A stretch of 64,000 nucleotides of DNA from Megamonas sp. UBA1796 (GTDB lineage: Bacteria; Bacillota; Negativicutes; Selenomonadales; Selenomonadaceae). The stretch covers positions 1 to 64,000 of the forward strand of contig DCFU01000046.1 in assembly GCA_002319795.1 (NCBI GenBank), read 5' to 3'. Of the stretch, positions 26,769-35,510 are shown one piece after another. The notes under the pieces were generated by a model, which saw nothing but the letters and a program-made list of their open reading frames with translations, searched no databases and was not told where the DNA came from. The position numbers were made by a program, and so were the translations under genes. Each line of letters starts with the position of its first letter. The stretch's first letter is position 1.

Positions 26769-27860
26769 TCAGCGTGCCGCCCGGCGCATAAGATAAATAC
26801 CTATTATGAGCCCTATGATATTCGGCATCCATACCGCATATATCGGATTGATTACACCGCTCTGCGCAATTGCTCCGGATATAGTCATCATACAATAATA
26901 GCTGAATATTATTATGAGGCTATACGCAAAACCAGATGAAGAGCTCCTTCGATTCGGCTGGAGACCCATTGGAATACCGATAAGAGCAAAAATCAGGCTT
27001 GCCATAGGAATCGTAAATCGCTGATAAAGCTCTGTTTCAAGCTTTTTTGTATCAACATACTGCGAACGCATGATATCGATCTGCGCCCTGAGTTCCTTCA
27101 TCGTAAGCTCTTCCGGTTTCTTCTGCTCACGCACAATCTCCCGTGGACTTTCATTGACCGGCAAAAGCTGCACATCAAAATGCATCGTATGCTCCGTAGT
27201 CCCGTCAGAAACATCATATATGACTCCGCGATGCATAGTCCATTCATTGTCCTTCCACTCAGCATATTCCGCATTCTCTACATGGCTTACTCTGCCATTC
27301 TCGAAAAGCTGCATCGTCACACCCTGCATAGTCTCTGTTTCCGCATCATAACGCCTTGCATAGACCAGACGTTGTATTTGTCCCTGATCGATTTCCTTGA
27401 TAATAATATGCTCCTGTGATTTTGGTGCCGTATTGCCCTGAATTTCATAATAAAGCACGTTATTATACGCCTGATTCGCCCACGGTACAGTATATTCATT
27501 AAAGGCAATCGCAAACAAGCTTACAAAAAACCCCAACATGATAGCCGGCATGGCAATACGTCGAAAGCCTATGCCACAGGACTTCATGGCCGTAACCTCA
27601 CTCGTGCTGGAAAGGCGTCCAAAAGTCAAAAGACTAGCGAGCAGCATAGACATAGGAAAGGTCCAAATAACAATACCCGGCAAACTGAAAATAAAAATCT
27701 TCAGTACAGAAACAAAGGAAGCTCCATAATCCGTGATATACTGCGCGATACGGAAAAGAGTTCCTGAGCCGATGAATACGGCAGAAAAAGCACAAATGCC
27801 AAAAGCAAAGGTCATGAAGACTTCCCTGAATATATATCTGTCTAATATACGAATCCGCAT
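26769..27860 (-). CDS. LPS export permease, LptF/LptG family
   Basis: The 363-residue protein belongs to the YjgP/YjgQ family, which forms the membrane part of the LptB2FG transporter extracting LPS from the inner membrane. It begins MRIRILDRYIFREV, has three N-terminal membrane helices, a periplasmic beta-jellyroll domain (about 115-260) and three C-terminal helices. Only one such gene is present here, whereas E. coli has lptF and lptG side by side; either it forms a homodimer or the second gene is elsewhere. It follows lptB by 12 bases. Confidence 0.9.
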   Translation of the reverse strand: MRIRILDRYIFREVFMTFAFGICAFSAVFIGSGTLFRIAQYITDYGASFVSVLKIFIFSLPGIVIWTFPMSMLLASLLTFGRLSSTSEVTAMKSCGIGFRRIAMPAIMLGFFVSLFAIAFNEYTVPWANQAYNNVLYYEIQGNTAPKSQEHIIIKEIDQGQIQRLVYARRYDAETETMQGVTMQLFENGRVSHVENAEYAEWKDNEWTMHRGVIYDVSDGTTEHTMHFDVQLLPVNESPREIVREQKKPEELTMKELRAQIDIMRSQYVDTKKLETELYQRFTIPMASLIFALIGIPMGLQPNRRSSSSGFAYSLIIIFSYYCMMTISGAIAQSGVINPIYAVWMPNIIGLIIGIYLMRRAAR

Positions 27861-27872
27861 TTGTACAATCTC

Positions 27873-28592
27873 CTATAAGGTAAAATTATCGCCAAGATAG
27901 AATTTCTTCGCGAGTTCGTTATTGGCAATCGTATCGCTGTCGCCCTCAAGCAAAATCTTGCCATCATTCAATATATACGCCCGATCAACAATTCGCAGCG
28001 TCTCACGCACGTTATGATCCGTAATAAGGATTCCAATGCCTCTTTGGCGCAGATATTGTATAATATCCTGTATATCAGCAACCGCAATCGGATCCACCCC
28101 TGCAAACGGTTCATCGAGCAATATGAACTGCGGTTCGAGTGCCAGACAGCGCGCAATCTCCACACGCCGGCGTTCCCCGCCTGAAAGCTCTGTCCCCTTA
28201 CGCTCGCGTACATGTGCGATATGAAATTCTTCCAATAATCCATTGGTTTTATTGATACGTTCAGCGGAAGACATTTTTGTAGTCTCCAAAATAGACATGA
28301 GATTTTCCTCCACCGTAAGCTTACGGAAAATCGAAGCCTCCTGTGCAAGATAGCTTATACCCATCTCGGCACGCTTGCACATAGGCAGATCCCCAATATT
28401 TACCCCCGAAATATAAACCTCACCCGATGTCGGCTGCTCAAGCCCGACAATCATGTAAAAGGTCGTTGTTTTGCCCGCGCCGTTCGGGCCTAAAAGACCA
28501 ACGATCTCTCCCTTATCCACACGCAGGGATACGTGATCGACGACATTGCGGTGCTTATAGGTTTTTACCAGATTCTTTACTTCTATATGCAA
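27873..28592 (-). CDS. lptB: LPS export ABC transporter ATPase LptB
   Basis: This 239-residue ATPase powers LPS extraction. Walker [10 protein letters not shown], the Q-loop AQEAS, the signature [13 protein letters not shown] and Walker [10 protein letters not shown] are intact. The start is taken as TTG at 28592, since GGAGG lies 7 bases upstream and the protein then begins [11 protein letters not shown] like other LptB proteins. The longer open frame to 28757 overlaps lptA and has no family similarity in its extra 55 residues. Confidence 0.95.
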   Translation of the reverse strand: MHIEVKNLVKTYKHRNVVDHVSLRVDKGEIVGLLGPNGAGKTTTFYMIVGLEQPTSGEVYISGVNIGDLPMCKRAEMGISYLAQEASIFRKLTVEENLMSILETTKMSSAERINKTNGLLEEFHIAHVRERKGTELSGGERRRVEIARCLALEPQFILLDEPFAGVDPIAVADIQDIIQYLRQRGIGILITDHNVRETLRIVDRAYILNDGKILLEGDSDTIANNELAKKFYLGDNFTL

Positions 28593-28611
28593 ATAGTACG
28601 CCTCCAGCCCC

Positions 28612-29307
28612 TCATTGCGTTGCTTTGGCACTGCCGTCATCTGCCAGATAAATGGTAAGTCGGCTGCTCTTGAGGGTATTATTATCCTGAATTGCCCAAG
28701 CATTTCCTGTGAGAATGGCCTTTCCATTTTCCTGGCCAAAATACTCCGCCTGATCACCGCCAGCTTCCATATTCTTCGACGGGCTCAGTATATGCGCATT
28801 GCCGGTTCCCTTAAAGTTATCATCCTTAAGCCAGCCTTCCATATGATCCGCTGTAAATACGCCATCTTTCGAAGTAATCGTTCCTCCGGCATTAATAAGG
28901 ACATAATCCGTATCCGTCGAATAATCTGCCTCTGGGCCTGTAAATGTCTTATCTTCCTTTGTACCATATACATTACCGGTAGCAACCATATGGTTCTTTC
29001 CCTCTGTACGTACACGATCAGCCGTCATATGCAGATTTTCTTTATCCGCCGTAACACCGCCTGTCACCAGTCCCTGCTCCGTTTTTGTGTTATAGGTTGC
29101 ATACGCACCAGTAGCTATAAGATTATCTTTTTTCATCACAACATTGCCTGTTGCGGTAATAACCCCTGTCTTCATACTATACTCAACACTATCACCATTA
29201 AGCTCTGTCGCTTCATTCCCAGCTGCATAGAGCGTCCCCGTCGCAAGTACCGCACAAAGCGCTGCAATAAGAACGGCACATTTCATCTTATTTTTTTTAT
29301 TCATCAT
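28612..29307 (-). CDS. lptA: LPS transport periplasmic protein LptA (OstA-like)
   Basis: The 231-residue protein has a signal peptide (about 1-29, cleavage near YAAG) and a run of beta-jellyroll repeats ([23 protein letters not shown], repeated in variants) typical of the OstA/LptA domain. Such domains polymerise into the bridge that carries LPS across the periplasm. It overlaps lptC by 4 bases and lies 19 bases before lptB. Confidence 0.93.
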   Translation of the reverse strand: MMNKKNKMKCAVLIAALCAVLATGTLYAAGNEATELNGDSVEYSMKTGVITATGNVVMKKDNLIATGAYATYNTKTEQGLVTGGVTADKENLHMTADRVRTEGKNHMVATGNVYGTKEDKTFTGPEADYSTDTDYVLINAGGTITSKDGVFTADHMEGWLKDDNFKGTGNAHILSPSKNMEAGGDQAEYFGQENGKAILTGNAWAIQDNNTLKSSRLTIYLADDGSAKATQ

Positions 29308-29855
29308 TGCGCCTTTCCCTTCATAATATGTGCATGCCCAATGGCCTTGAACACCTCAAACCCATCGGAACTTTCCAACCTGTCACCGGAAGCCTCCATA
29401 TCCCCGTTGGATACTTTTGCTTTCCCGTCGGCTATAAGAACAGAATCTGCTGCATCCCACTTAAGCGTACTGCTCTCAAGAGCTGCCCCCTTCGTCGTAT
29501 TGGCCTGTACGCCTCCGTCCAACTTGAGGTTCTTACTGGCAGCCTCATAGGTGCCATGCGGTGCTGTAGCTTCAACTACATTCCCATCCTCCTGATAAAA
29601 CTTTCCCGTAATATTCGTACACTCGGCATCCTGGGTCTCGACATTCATATCCATCGTTTCTGCCGTGATTTCCCAAATTTTTACGCCATCACGTTCTTCG
29701 CTCAACGTATTACCGCCAGTATATTTCATGATTTTATTCGCAGGCTGTACCGCTTTCTGTTCCGGCGGTACCGGCACGGACTCCACCGCCCACACGATAA
29801 GTGCTGCCAATATTGCCACAAAGACTGCTGCTATCGTTTTTTGCTTTTTATTCAT
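29304..29855 (-). CDS. lptC: LPS export protein LptC
   Basis: This 183-residue protein has one N-terminal membrane anchor (about 7-24) and a periplasmic domain with LptA-like strands (VKIWEITAETMDMN, FYQEDGNVVEATAPHGTYE). LptC links the inner-membrane LptB2FG complex to LptA. It overlaps both neighbours by 4 bases, so lpxL, lptC and lptA are translationally coupled. Confidence 0.9.
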   Translation of the reverse strand: MNKKQKTIAAVFVAILAALIVWAVESVPVPPEQKAVQPANKIMKYTGGNTLSEERDGVKIWEITAETMDMNVETQDAECTNITGKFYQEDGNVVEATAPHGTYEAASKNLKLDGGVQANTTKGAALESSTLKWDAADSVLIADGKAKVSNGDMEASGDRLESSDGFEVFKAIGHAHIMKGKAQ

Positions 29856-30763
29856 TCTTCCTCCACCTGTGCTTTCACAGTGTGATGCTTTTCTTTCCTC
29901 TCATTTGGCGGTGTATTCCATCGTTTCTGGAACCAAAGCCACTGCGTAGGATTCTTGCGGATAAAAGTGTCAACGATCTTCGTCATGCGCACCGTAAATT
30001 CAAAAAGGTCCTTATCTGCGTCCCCATGATCTTCATAACGCATAATCTCACCAATAACAATTTTGTGATGTCCATCCGGCTGCCGCAGGATGAATACCGG
30101 TACTACCGGAGAATTGAACTTCTTGGCAAAAACAGCAGGCCCCATAGGTGTCGAGGCCGTACGGCCGAGAAATTCAATGAACGCGCCGCCAGGACCAGCA
30201 TCCTGATCTGCCAAAAATCCCAGCATCTTGCCCTGTTTCAAAGCTCTGGCCGCAGCCATAAGCTCACTCGTACCACGTGAAAAGATTTCCGCACCTGTCG
30301 TACCCCGGAAATGATTCAGCGCACGGGTATACTGCTGATTTGGCTGTGGCTTGGCAATGGCAGCCACTGGCAGCCCCGAAAAGCCTAAGCCGACTGCAAG
30401 CCATTCCCAGTTTCCTATATGTGCTGTAAGGACAACAACGCCATGTTTTTCAGCTAAAGCAGCCTGCAATCGATCTATATTTTCAATGTCAATATATTCA
30501 CGGAAATTTGTCTGTGACAAATGCGGCATATAAAGTATCTCCAAGAAATTTCGTCCAAGATTAATGAAAGAAGCCCGAACCAGCCGCCTAGCCGCCTCGT
30601 CAGAAATCTTAAGAGACATCTTTATCTGCCGCAATGCCCGATTTCTCTGTTTCTGTATGAATTTGTAATAAAGGATGCCCAGTATCTTTCCAAAGCCCAT
30701 GAGCCATGAATAGGGCAAAAAGCATATGATGCGGCTCATGAAAATCAAAATTCGATATTGCAC
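29852..30763 (-). CDS. Lipid A biosynthesis acyltransferase (LpxL/HtrB family), copy 1
   Basis: The 303-residue membrane-associated enzyme adds a secondary acyl chain to Kdo-lipid A. The HX4(D/E) catalytic motif HIGNWE, the conserved GFLADQDAG and the WFQKRW end are visible. The start is GTG at 30763 with GGGGGAACC upstream. It lies in the Kdo/Lpt segment between kdsC and lptC. A second related enzyme is encoded at 41822-42679; which adds which chain cannot be told. Confidence 0.92.
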   Translation of the reverse strand: MQYRILIFMSRIICFLPYSWLMGFGKILGILYYKFIQKQRNRALRQIKMSLKISDEAARRLVRASFINLGRNFLEILYMPHLSQTNFREYIDIENIDRLQAALAEKHGVVVLTAHIGNWEWLAVGLGFSGLPVAAIAKPQPNQQYTRALNHFRGTTGAEIFSRGTSELMAAARALKQGKMLGFLADQDAGPGGAFIEFLGRTASTPMGPAVFAKKFNSPVVPVFILRQPDGHHKIVIGEIMRYEDHGDADKDLFEFTVRMTKIVDTFIRKNPTQWLWFQKRWNTPPNERKEKHHTVKAQVEEE

Positions 30764-30787
30764 GAATGGTTCCCCCAGTAAAGCGAT

Positions 30788-31348
30788 TTAATGTGCGGGC
30801 GTTTCTGTTATGGAAGTATTTCTGAAGCCCGCAATAACATTCTCCCATTTATTCTGCGTTTTCAAAACAAATTCTAAAATCTCACGTACCGCACCATGCC
30901 CACCATCTTCCGCAGCAACCAGATGCGCACTATGTTTCACCTCTGCGGCCGCATCCCCAACGGCAGCTGCGAAACCCACCTGCAGCATGATTGGCAGATC
31001 CAGAAGATCATCCCCTATATAGGCAATCTCTTCATCCACGACATCAAATTTCTTTTTAAGCTCCCGATAAGCTTTGCATTTATCTCCGCAGCCCTGCCAG
31101 ACGGCATCTATGCTGAGCTCTTTAGCGCGTTGCTCAACCATAGCGGAGTAACGTCCCGTGATAATAGCTGTCTTCAGTCCCGCCTGGCGGGCAAGTGTGA
31201 TTGCCAAACCATCCTTGACATAAAAACGTTTCATAAGCTCTCCCTGTGCACCGACATAAAGTCCACCATCTGTGAGCACACCGTCCACATCAAAAATGAC
31301 GAGTTTAATTTTTCTGACCCTCTCCAAAGCAGATGCCATAAATTCCAT
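30788..31348 (-). CDS. kdsC: 3-deoxy-D-manno-octulosonate 8-phosphate phosphatase KdsC
   Basis: This 186-residue HAD phosphatase removes phosphate from Kdo-8-phosphate. The nucleophile motif FDVDGVLTDGGLY (D19 and D21), the TGR motif 2 and GDDLLDLP motif 4 match the small cap-less KdsC type, which works as a tetramer. It follows kdsA by 46 bases. Several ATG codons near the start are possible; the first is kept. Confidence 0.95.
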   Translation of the reverse strand: MEFMASALERVRKIKLVIFDVDGVLTDGGLYVGAQGELMKRFYVKDGLAITLARQAGLKTAIITGRYSAMVEQRAKELSIDAVWQGCGDKCKAYRELKKKFDVVDEEIAYIGDDLLDLPIMLQVGFAAAVGDAAAEVKHSAHLVAAEDGGHGAVREILEFVLKTQNKWENVIAGFRNTSITETPAH

Positions 31349-31394
31349 AATAAAAAAACAACTCCCGATAAAACAAACTAAATTCTTTTATACC

Positions 31395-32219
31395 TCAAAG
31401 CTTTTTCCTTACAATCTCGTGAATAGCCAGTATATCCTTCAAAAGGTCCTCCAATTTATCCAAATAATACATATTGGGCCCGTCACAAAGTGCTTCTGCC
31501 GGATTATCATGAACCTCCATGAAAATAGCATTTATACCTGCTCCTACCGCAGCTCTGGCCAGATACTCGACATATTCGCGATTACCGGAAGAAACTCCTC
31601 CTCCGGCACCAGGAAGTTGTACACTATGCGTCGCATCAAAGACAACTGGATATCCAAATGCCCGCATAACAGGAAAGCTTCGCATATCAACAACAAGATT
31701 ATTATAACCGAAAGTAGCACCACGTTCGGTCAGAAGAATCTGCGAATCGCCACTTTCCTCTATCTTCGTGATAACATTCTTCATATCCTTAGGCGACATG
31801 AACTGCCCCTTTTTTACATTTACAATGCGTCCCGTATGTGCAGCCGAACACAAAAGATCCGTCTGCCGGCAAAGAAATGCCGGAATCTGCAATATGTCAA
31901 TAATCTTCGCTGCCGGCTTTACCTGTGTCTCACTATGAATATCTGTCAGCAACGGCACCTTGAGTTCCTTCTTGATTGCCCCTAGCATCTCCATACCCTT
32001 TTCAAGCCCCGGTCCCCGGTAACTCGTAAAAGATGAACGGTTTGCCTTATCAAAGGACGCCTTAAAAATATACGGCATCCCCAAGCGCTGTGTGATTTCC
32101 TTGATGGTTCTCCCTATATACATGCTTCGCTCAAGGCCTTCAAGCACGCATGGCCCAGCAATAAGGACTAATGGGTTCTTGCCACCAATCTCAAAATTTC
32201 CAACTTTTACTGTATGCAT
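31395..32219 (-). CDS. kdsA: 3-deoxy-8-phosphooctulonate synthase KdsA
   Basis: KdsA condenses arabinose 5-phosphate and phosphoenolpyruvate to Kdo-8-phosphate. The 274-residue protein has LIAGPCVLE near the start, KASFDKANRSS, LTDIHSETQ, the CRQTDLL segment and DATHSVQLPGAGGG, all canonical. CRQTD and DATHS are near the metal/substrate site. It lies between kdsB and kdsC. The arabinose-phosphate isomerase that should supply its substrate is missing from the cluster. Confidence 0.97.
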   Translation of the reverse strand: MHTVKVGNFEIGGKNPLVLIAGPCVLEGLERSMYIGRTIKEITQRLGMPYIFKASFDKANRSSFTSYRGPGLEKGMEMLGAIKKELKVPLLTDIHSETQVKPAAKIIDILQIPAFLCRQTDLLCSAAHTGRIVNVKKGQFMSPKDMKNVITKIEESGDSQILLTERGATFGYNNLVVDMRSFPVMRAFGYPVVFDATHSVQLPGAGGGVSSGNREYVEYLARAAVGAGINAIFMEVHDNPAEALCDGPNMYYLDKLEDLLKDILAIHEIVRKKL

Positions 32220-32247
32220 AAATGAACTTTCTGCCTCCTAAATATCT

Positions 32248-32988
32248 TTACTTATCCAATCCTCTTTCCCTGTATATCTCATTAACAAGCACCAGATCAT
32301 CCAGGGTATCCACGCCGACGAACTTAAAATCCGTGCGAATAACCTTTATACGATAGCCATTTTCCAATACACGCAACTGTTCCAGGGATTCTGTCTGTTC
32401 AAGCGGTGTCGGCTTCATTTTAGCAAACTGCAGCAGGAAATCACGCTTATACGCATAAATGCCAATGTGCTTATACACCGGGACTCCTTTATTATAACGC
32501 GGATACGGCAGAAGTGAGCGGGAAAAATACAGTGCATAACCATTCTTGTCCGTAACAACTTTTACATTATTCGGATTGCGCTGATCAATTTCATCCTCCA
32601 TTGGCGTCATAACCGTAGCCATCTGCAATCCGGCATCTTCATCAAATGCCGCAGCAAGGTCATCAATGACCTGTGGCTCGATAAGCGGTTCATCCCCCTG
32701 TACATTGATGATAAGATCGATATCCGGATATGCCATGGCTACTTCAGCCAGACGATCAGTACCTGTAGGATGATCCGCAGCCGTCATCATCGCCTTACCG
32801 CCATCAGCCTTCACGGCATCAAACACACGCGGATCATCTGTGGCTGCAACTACCTCTGTTATACGTTCTGCCCGCCGGGCGCGTTCATATACACGACAGA
32901 TCATAGGCTTGCCGGCAATATCAGCCAACGGTTTGCCCGGCAGACGCGTAGATGCGTAACGTGCCGGAATGACACAAAGTGTTTTCAT
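32248..32988 (-). CDS. kdsB: CMP-Kdo synthetase KdsB
   Basis: The 246-residue cytidylyltransferase activates Kdo with CTP for transfer to lipid A. The nucleotide-binding N-terminus VIPARYASTRLPGKPL, the VQGDEPLI motif and HIGIYAYKRDFL are diagnostic. Its start lies 7 bases after the stop of the waaA-lpxK fusion, and kdsA follows 28 bases later. Confidence 0.97.
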   Translation of the reverse strand: MKTLCVIPARYASTRLPGKPLADIAGKPMICRVYERARRAERITEVVAATDDPRVFDAVKADGGKAMMTAADHPTGTDRLAEVAMAYPDIDLIINVQGDEPLIEPQVIDDLAAAFDEDAGLQMATVMTPMEDEIDQRNPNNVKVVTDKNGYALYFSRSLLPYPRYNKGVPVYKHIGIYAYKRDFLLQFAKMKPTPLEQTESLEQLRVLENGYRIKVIRTDFKFVGVDTLDDLVLVNEIYRERGLDK

Positions 32989-32995
32989 AATAGAT

Positions 32996-35494
32996 TCATC
33001 CTCTCTTTATTTTTCGTTTCAGTCCTTCTTCAAGAAGTGTCAAAAACTCTTGTCTTCCCTTTTTGAAAGTAACCTCTACACTGACAACATAAACCGGTAT
33101 TGGCGAACTTTTGCGCATTACCTCACGATGCGTTGCAGGTATCTTCACAGCATCTTTTTCTGTAATCACAACGGCCTCTGCACCCTGTCTCTGTGCCTGA
33201 TCTATCGCATCGCCCATCTCCTCCATGGTATAGTCATGGTGATCTGGAAAGCGCAAGCTTTCAATAATGATAGCACCAATATCGCTAAGGGTCTGCTCGA
33301 AGGAAGCCGGATTGCCTATGGCCGAAACGGCCATGATACGCATACCCTTCATACGCGAAATATCAATCCCCGCACTCGATATATTTTCATACCAGTCCAA
33401 AAGATCTATAAGGCAGCGCGGCTGATGAATACTTTCGACTATAAGCGCCCCCGCATTATACTTCTGCATAGTATCGCGAATATATCTGCAGGAACCTTCT
33501 ACTGCCTGATCGACCTTCGTCATGAGACATACATCTGCCCGGTCAACATGGGAAACCTGTTCACGCAATGTACCCCGCGGCAGCATATATCCATTGCCAA
33601 ATACATTGACTGCATCAACCAGCAGGATATCCATATCTCTTATAAGCTGCCAATGCTGATAACCATCATCCAGAATCGCTACCTCGGCCCCAAAATGATC
33701 GATAGCATACTGCCCTGTCTGGGCACGTTCTGCGCCAATCAACACTGGTATATCCGGCAAATGCTTGGCAAGCATGAAGGCCTCGTCTCCAGCTTCCGCA
33801 GCTGTCATGAGAAGGTGCTGCCCATCGGATACGATACCCACATCGCCGCGCCACTTGGCACGATATCCACGATTCAGTATAACAACGCGATAGCCCATCT
33901 TGTAAATATCACGGGCAAGGCATTGCGCAGTTGGTGTCTTACCCGTACCACCGACCGTAATATTGCCGAGACTTATAACACAGCAATCCAATTTCTTACG
34001 CTTGAATACGACCAGCTTATATCCTGCAAGCTTTATATTGACCAGCCAGCCATAAATGATAGAAAAAATATAAAGAATTGCTTTAATCATCGTCAACAGA
34101 ATTCCATGCGTTTCCTTTCCATGTACCAATTGAAAAAAGTACGTCTGGAAATTTTCAACCTTCTCTGTAGATTTGATTTTACCACTCAGCATGCGTTTTT
34201 CTTCTGCTGCATCAATAACCTCATGGAGCAGAACGGCTGATTTACGCGAAGCCCCTTTATTCTCGCGCACGATGGCAAGTGTTTCAGCTTCCATGCGATG
34301 GCGGCATTCTTTATCATGAAACAAACGAAGCGTTTCTTGTGTAAGTTCATCCTCATCATTGACCGTGATACAAGCTTCTCTCTTAGTAAAAAGCACATGT
34401 GTATCCTTAAAATTGAACATATTGTATCCTACAATAATTGCCTTTCCATGTGCTGCAGGCTCCAGAATATTATGTCCACCATGCGGAATAAGGCTGCCGC
34501 CTACATATACAACATCGCCCACACTATAAATCTTGCCAAGTTCCCCTATTGTATTGATAATGACCGCATCATGGCCTGCCTCCGGCTCTTTTTGCAGTTG
34601 TGTACGAGTTTTTGCGGTGAAACCATGCTGCCGGCAAATGGAGATTACCTCATCTGTACGCAACGTCTCACGCGGTGCAATAACCAGTTTGGCTTTAGGG
34701 AAATCCCGGCGCACAGCCTCAAAGGCCTTGAGTACATATTCTTCCTCGCCTTTATGTGTACTGCCGGCCAAAAATATTCCATCGTTATCCTCAAGACCCA
34801 ATTCCTGGAGAAGCTGCTGCTTTTCCTCCGAGCTCACATTGGTATATGTCTGATCAAACTTTGTATTGCCCGTCACCACCACAAATTCCGGGTCTGCACC
34901 AAGACGTACGATATATTGCGCATCAATGGATGACTGCATAGCAAATTTCGTAACAGTTCCAATCATATCATTCAGCAGGCTATGCAAATGATGATATTGC
35001 TTGACGCTTTTATCACTGATTCGCCCATTGACCATCATGACCGGAATCTGCATTTCCCGGGCAGCCTTCAGAAAGTTCGGCCAAAGCTCCGTTTCCACCG
35101 GCAGGAATATACGAGGCCTTACCCGCCGCAGCATATGTGCTGCAAGCCACGGTAAATCCAATGGGAAATAAATAATACTATCTGCATCCTTAATGATACG
35201 ATTTGCCATCTCATAGCCACTGTTCGTCACCACGGATACCAAAATTGGACTCTTGGGGAACTCTTTTCGGAATTCCTTTATGAGTGGGCTCGTCGCTACG
35301 ATTTCTCCAACCGAAGCTGCATGTACCCATATGCAATTTTTTTTGGCGACCTTTTCCAACGCATGTGCGGGCAAGAAACCAAGACTTTGCCTTATACGCT
35401 CAACAAAGCCCTTTTCACGCACAGATCGGACCATAAATATTGGGATGATCAGTATGACCACCAGTACAGCCGCTATGTTATAAAGTAGTTGCAT
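32996..35494 (-). CDS. Fused Kdo transferase (WaaA/KdtA) and lipid A 4'-kinase (LpxK)
   Basis: This 832-residue frame joins two lipid A enzymes. Residues about 1-430 are a WaaA glycosyltransferase: membrane anchor at 1-22, HAASVGE (58-64) with the catalytic glutamate, LPVETELWPN, and SLIPHGGHNILEPAA. Residues about 465-832 are LpxK: a membrane segment, GNITVGGTGKTPT (510-522) as Walker A, DDGYQHW and ITEKDAVK. Transfer of Kdo and 4'-phosphorylation are sequential-type steps on the same lipid at the cytosolic face. The join, about residues 430-465, is in frame with no stop or second ribosome-binding site apparent. The gene follows msbA by 16 bases. Confidence 0.93.
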   Translation of the reverse strand: MQLLYNIAAVLVVILIIPIFMVRSVREKGFVERIRQSLGFLPAHALEKVAKKNCIWVHAASVGEIVATSPLIKEFRKEFPKSPILVSVVTNSGYEMANRIIKDADSIIYFPLDLPWLAAHMLRRVRPRIFLPVETELWPNFLKAAREMQIPVMMVNGRISDKSVKQYHHLHSLLNDMIGTVTKFAMQSSIDAQYIVRLGADPEFVVVTGNTKFDQTYTNVSSEEKQQLLQELGLEDNDGIFLAGSTHKGEEEYVLKAFEAVRRDFPKAKLVIAPRETLRTDEVISICRQHGFTAKTRTQLQKEPEAGHDAVIINTIGELGKIYSVGDVVYVGGSLIPHGGHNILEPAAHGKAIIVGYNMFNFKDTHVLFTKREACITVNDEDELTQETLRLFHDKECRHRMEAETLAIVRENKGASRKSAVLLHEVIDAAEEKRMLSGKIKSTEKVENFQTYFFQLVHGKETHGILLTMIKAILYIFSIIYGWLVNIKLAGYKLVVFKRKKLDCCVISLGNITVGGTGKTPTAQCLARDIYKMGYRVVILNRGYRAKWRGDVGIVSDGQHLLMTAAEAGDEAFMLAKHLPDIPVLIGAERAQTGQYAIDHFGAEVAILDDGYQHWQLIRDMDILLVDAVNVFGNGYMLPRGTLREQVSHVDRADVCLMTKVDQAVEGSCRYIRDTMQKYNAGALIVESIHQPRCLIDLLDWYENISSAGIDISRMKGMRIMAVSAIGNPASFEQTLSDIGAIIIESLRFPDHHDYTMEEMGDAIDQAQRQGAEAVVITEKDAVKIPATHREVMRKSSPIPVYVVSVEVTFKKGRQEFLTLLEEGLKRKIKRG

Positions 35495-35510
35495 GCTTTT
35501 CCCCTTCTAA

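Noticed and set aside
27873..28757. LptB start at 28757
   Set aside because: The extra 55 residues overlap lptA and are not LptB-like; a GGAGG site precedes a TTG at 28592.
32969..34240. Plus-strand open frame of 423 codons
   Set aside because: It lies fully opposite the waaA-lpxK fusion, with composition of a reverse-complement shadow and no recognisable motif.
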